Assembly: GCA_023247135.1 (NCBI GenBank)
Contig: JAHFHB010000139.1
Location: 1 to 5,655, forward strand
Direction: 5' to 3'
From: Candidatus Omnitrophota bacterium
GTDB lineage: Bacteria > Omnitrophota > Omnitrophia > Omnitrophales > Aquincolibacteriaceae
Length of the DNA: 5,655 nt
The position numbers and the translations under genes were made by a program. The notes below the pieces were generated by a model. The model was not told the origin of the DNA. It saw nothing but the letters and a program-made list of their open reading frames with translations, and made no database searches. Of the stretch, positions 5,052-5,655 are shown one piece after another (position 1 is the stretch's first letter; each line of letters starts with the position of its first letter).

Positions 5052-5655
5052 CGCCTGAACAGCGTCTCCTGAAACTGATCGAAGAGGGCGGAGGTGCGGA
5101 CGCAGCGCAGTCGGCTGCCGAAGGCGCCTTGCCTTCGGGAAAAATAGCGAAGCCGCCCCGGGCGCCGATCGACTGGAAGGCGCTGCTGTCACCGGCTGCT
5201 TTGCGCGCGCGTTTTGAGTACGTGCGTGATCAATCGATCGAGTTTTTTAAGCAAAAGCAGAGCAAGCTTGGACTTAAAGAAGTGAACCGGATGCTTGTAG
5301 CTGCCAGCGCGGTGCTCGGAGGGATTGTGGTTTTGAACAGTCTTTACGAAATGCATCTGGCCTCCCGTGATTTTCTTGCGCAGTTTGACGTGTCTCAGAA
5401 AAAAATGGCGGATGTGCTGGCACCCGGAAGCCAGGAGCCCGATAACGCATTTCAGGAGAACGCGTCGCGCCGCAATATTTTCGCGCCTTACTCGGAAAAA
5501 ACGATCGTGGCGGAACAAAAATCGAGTGATATTGCGCTGAAGCTGATGGAAATTGCGAAGACGCTCAAGTTGACGGGTATTTCCTATTTCGAGGGCGACG
5601 CGAGCCGGACCTTCTGCATGATTGAAGACATTCAGAAAAATATCACGACGTTTCT
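5027..5655 (+). CDS. GspC/PulC-like inner-membrane protein, 3' end missing
   Basis: The frame runs from ATG 5027 to the right edge without a stop (209 codons seen). An in-frame TGA at 5009-5011 rules out a longer start. Residues 1-88 are predicted cytoplasmic: a short helix TPEQRLLKLIEEG (9-21), an Ala/Pro-rich linker, then a basic helical stretch. One membrane helix follows (about 90-106), then a probable periplasmic part with R149-N-I-F152, LKLTGISYFEG (181-190) and MIEDIQKN (198-205). An RNIF-type motif, an L.GI strand and an IED turn in this order recall the HR domain of GspC/PulC, which links the inner-membrane platform of type II secretion to the GspD secretin. GspC normally has a much shorter cytoplasmic tail, so the 88-residue N-terminus is odd. 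The 25-bp overlap with the ATPase gene suggests coupled translation. Other type IV pilus or secretion proteins with a PilP-like domain are possible. Confidence 0.65.
   Translation, partial: MADSDASLTPEQRLLKLIEEGGGADAAQSAAEGALPSGKIAKPPRAPIDWKALLSPAALRARFEYVRDQSIEFFKQKQSKLGLKEVNRMLVAASAVLGGIVVLNSLYEMHLASRDFLAQFDVSQKKMADVLAPGSQEPDNAFQENASRRNIFAPYSEKTIVAEQKSSDIALKLMEIAKTLKLTGISYFEGDASRTFCMIEDIQKNITTF

Overview
The window looks like a chromosomal segment of a Gram-negative, rod-shaped bacterium of moderate GC content. It holds the end of a cell-elongation (mre/mrd) operon, a spacer full of repeats, a proline tRNA with an altered 3' flank, a small twin-arginine translocase gene, and the start of what looks like a type II secretion or type IV pilus-related operon. 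The dispersed GTCATTGCGA-type inverted-repeat element, and a stand-alone ExeA-type ATPase followed by a GspC/PulC-like protein, recall uncultured lineages such as Omnitrophota, or deltaproteobacterial and Elusimicrobiota-like groups. That placement is an inference from memory; no taxonomic marker in the window settles it.

Region 1 (1-3191): three genes on the + strand, tightly overlapping. They are the C-terminal part of a MreD-like membrane protein, a class B penicillin-binding protein 2 (mrdA, all catalytic motifs intact) and the SEDS glycosyltransferase RodA (catalytic aspartate intact). PBP2 and RodA form the peptidoglycan polymerase/crosslinker pair of the elongasome, and MreD is a membrane partner. 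The overlaps (4 bp and 20 bp) point to translational coupling. mreB and mreC probably lie just upstream, outside the window.

Region 2 (3192-3793): no protein gene. Two identical 37-bp units, each containing a perfect 28-bp palindrome, flank a MITE-like element of about 102 bp with 10-bp terminal inverted repeats. Next comes tRNA-Pro(UGG), whose acceptor stem is lengthened by an 8-bp inverted repeat in its flanks. The last 25 bp of the tRNA and its flank are repeated exactly 134 bp downstream. They bracket a 109-bp segment that can form two strong hairpins and also carries an inverted near-copy of the tRNA T-arm. This tiny att-like insertion is the most unusual part of the window.

Region 3 (3794-4178): tatA, a 55-residue Tat translocase subunit with a good Shine-Dalgarno site, then a 217-bp spacer with a possible sigma-28-like promoter.

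Region 4 (4179-5655): an AAA+ ATPase of the ExeA/GspA type, reduced to its ATPase domain, overlaps by 25 bp a membrane protein that resembles GspC/PulC but has an unusually long cytoplasmic N-terminus. The latter runs off the right edge. The pair probably begins an envelope secretion or pilus-assembly operon.
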